From Gammaproteobacteria bacterium (GTDB lineage: Bacteria > Pseudomonadota > Gammaproteobacteria > Steroidobacterales > Woeseiaceae): a stretch of DNA of 33,856 nucleotides. The translations under genes and the position numbers were made by a program. Positions 32,643 through 33,856 of the stretch are shown here, in pieces. Where the stretch lies: the NCBI GenBank assembly GCA_018699395.1, contig JABIQN010000087.1:1-33856 (forward strand), given 5' to 3'. The notes under the pieces are model-generated. The model was given only the letters and a program-made list of their open reading frames with translations. It did no database searches and was not told the DNA's origin. Each line of letters starts with the position of its first letter. The stretch's first letter is position 1.

Positions 32643-33571
32643 ATATCACCCGCCGATTCGTGCTTGTTGTCCACCAAACGCAGGAACAGCTCTTCAAGGC
32701 GATTTGCCTTATTTCGCATACTCACTACCTTGATACCGCTTGCATTGAGTTGCTCAAACAAGTCATTAATATTGCGATCAGGGCCTTTTTCAACTTCAAG
32801 CTCACAATCGTTACGCAGTTTGGCCTTGAAGCCTTCGAGTAGCGGTACTTGCTTCAGATCACTTGCCAGACTGAGAATCAATACTTCTCGCTGCAGCTTT
32901 CGCAAGACCGTACTCATTTTCGCATCCTCGATGATTTTGCCTTCATCGATAATGGCAATATGACGACAAAGTGTTTCCGCCTCTTCCAGATAATGTGTTG
33001 TCAGTATGATCGTGGTACCCGCCTCATTGATTTCCTGCAGGTACTTCCACATAGAGCGCCGAATTTCGATGTCGACTCCAGCGGTCGGCTCATCAAGTAT
33101 AAGCAAGCGTGGCTCATGCACGAGCGCTCGCGCAATCATCAGCCTGCGCTTCATGCCGCCCGATAAGTTTCGCGCAATGTCATCGCGTCGATCCCACAGG
33201 CGCAGTGCACGCAGGTATTTTTCGGCCCGTTGACGCGCAACTTTGCCACCGATTCCATAGTAACCTGCCTGATTGGTGACGATGTTACCGACGGTCTCCC
33301 ATAGATTGAGATTAATTTCCTGTGGTACCAATCCAAGACAAGACTTGGCAGCTTCGAAGTCACTGTCGATATTGTGGCCAAATATCTCCACCTCACCGCC
33401 TGACTTATTAACCAACGAACTAATGATACCGATCACCGTGGTCTTTCCCGCGCCATTGGGCCCCAGCAACGCATAGAAATCGCCGGCCTCGACATTCAGA
33501 TCTATGCCTTTGAGGGCTTGATTGCCGTTATCGTAGGTCTTTTGGAGGTTTTTTATTGTTAGTGCATTCAT
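32639..33571 (-). CDS. ABC transporter ATP-binding protein (YadG-like)
   Basis: 310 residues from ATG 33571, which aligns with the start of E. coli YadG (308 residues); the frame is open to a GTG at 33592 with GAGG in front, so the longer form of 317 is possible. Walker A GPNGAGKTT, Q-loop VPQEINLN, signature LSGGMKRRL, Walker B LLILDEPTAGVD and H-loop TTHYLEEAE are intact. The C-terminal segment MRNKANRLEELFLRLV matches YadG almost exactly. It forms a membrane exporter with the downstream permease. Confidence 0.93.
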   Translation of the reverse strand: MNALTIKNLQKTYDNGNQALKGIDLNVEAGDFYALLGPNGAGKTTVIGIISSLVNKSGGEVEIFGHNIDSDFEAAKSCLGLVPQEINLNLWETVGNIVTNQAGYYGIGGKVARQRAEKYLRALRLWDRRDDIARNLSGGMKRRLMIARALVHEPRLLILDEPTAGVDIEIRRSMWKYLQEINEAGTTIILTTHYLEEAETLCRHIAIIDEGKIIEDAKMSTVLRKLQREVLILSLASDLKQVPLLEGFKAKLRNDCELEVEKGPDRNINDLFEQLNASGIKVVSMRNKANRLEELFLRLVDNKHESAGDI

Positions 33572-33592
33572 GAGGTCCGGCATTGTAACCAC

Positions 33593-33856
33593 GATGCCTC
33601 TTGATCGTCACAACTTCTTCTCCATCACTCGCATTGGCGCGGATATGCTACACGCGGCGACCAGCTTTCTGGTGCACATCAACAAAGACGACAACGCCCA
33701 CCCTTGCTGACCTTGTCCGAATGTGGAGATTGGACATCAATTATCTGGAGCTTATGAGGCTTACCTGATTCTGCACGTTCAGGATGACTATGCGTTAGAT
33801 CGCGGTACTTGTCCTGTGCACGAGATCATTGGAAAACTGCATTAGTAGGGTATTAT
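33593..33856. other. End region without a convincing gene
   Basis: About 260 bp upstream of the ABC ATPase gene. The plus strand has a frame from ATG 33594 to TAG 33843-33845 (83 codons) interrupted only by TGA at 33708-33710. The two parts (38 and 44 codons) are not recognised. It is either chance, a decayed gene or the promoter region of the ABC operon; no clear -35/-10 pair was seen. Confidence 0.4.

Noticed and set aside
1-33856. CRISPR arrays, tRNA/rRNA genes, insertion sequences, integrases, prophage genes
   Set aside because: I looked for direct-repeat arrays, cloverleaf-like gaps, transposase or integrase motifs and terminal repeats and saw none. Nearly all sequence is filled by housekeeping or metabolic genes.

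Overview
The window looks like chromosomal DNA from an unplaced, probably free-living or marine gammaproteobacterium. It is gene-dense, with about 50% GC by eye. Many genes are of gammaproteobacterial type: an E. coli-type glutamate-cysteine ligase of exactly 518 residues, a FadE-type acyl-CoA dehydrogenase, DinB, GspA/GspB, YadGH-like ABC genes, azurin and a DUF4399 lipoprotein. No tRNA, rRNA, insertion sequence, integrase, CRISPR array or plasmid gene was seen. Start codons include several TTG and GTG.

Layout. 1-4105 (minus strand): a truncated 2-oxoacid:ferredoxin oxidoreductase gamma/alpha subunit, the iron-sulfur flavoprotein just upstream of it, and a class I dihydroorotase-like hydrolase. 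4208-10371: threonine deaminase (+), an alpha/beta hydrolase (-), a large SLC13-type transporter with four RCK_C-like repeats (+) and a ferredoxin reductase-like flavoprotein (+). 10436-14021: GshA (-), a small secreted protein (+) behind a promoter with a nine-C spacer tract, a YtrA-type GntR regulator (-), a 573-bp gene-free stretch with a 12-bp inverted repeat, and azurin (-). 14313-18660: malate dehydrogenase, FadE and a DUF4399 lipoprotein, all on the plus strand.

18718-25931 is the most striking part: a complete lower and middle mevalonate pathway in a lineage that normally makes isoprenoids by the MEP route. HMG-CoA synthase lies on the plus strand. It converges on, and overlaps by 13 bp, a four-gene minus-strand operon of mevalonate diphosphate decarboxylase, phosphomevalonate kinase, an HMG-CoA reductase/mevalonate kinase fusion, and type I IPP isomerase. 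All three junctions inside this operon are 4-bp stop/start overlaps. Farnesyl diphosphate synthase is transcribed divergently from the operon promoter, which has a perfect TATAAT and a perfect 14-bp palindrome at the predicted transcription start. Together the genes would convert acetoacetyl-CoA plus acetyl-CoA into FPP. Only an acetoacetyl-CoA thiolase is missing from the window. The fused enzyme joins two consecutive pathway steps in one 742-residue chain and is the best candidate here for something undescribed.

25936-31231 (plus strand): DinB, GspA, GspB and a one-chain FakA-like/DegV protein that looks like a fatty acid kinase fused to its acyl carrier. 31199-33592 (minus strand): an ABC-2 exporter operon (ATPase and permease) that runs into an SRAP/YedK DNA-protein crosslink gene. 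The last about 260 bp hold no convincing gene, only an 83-codon frame interrupted by one TGA.
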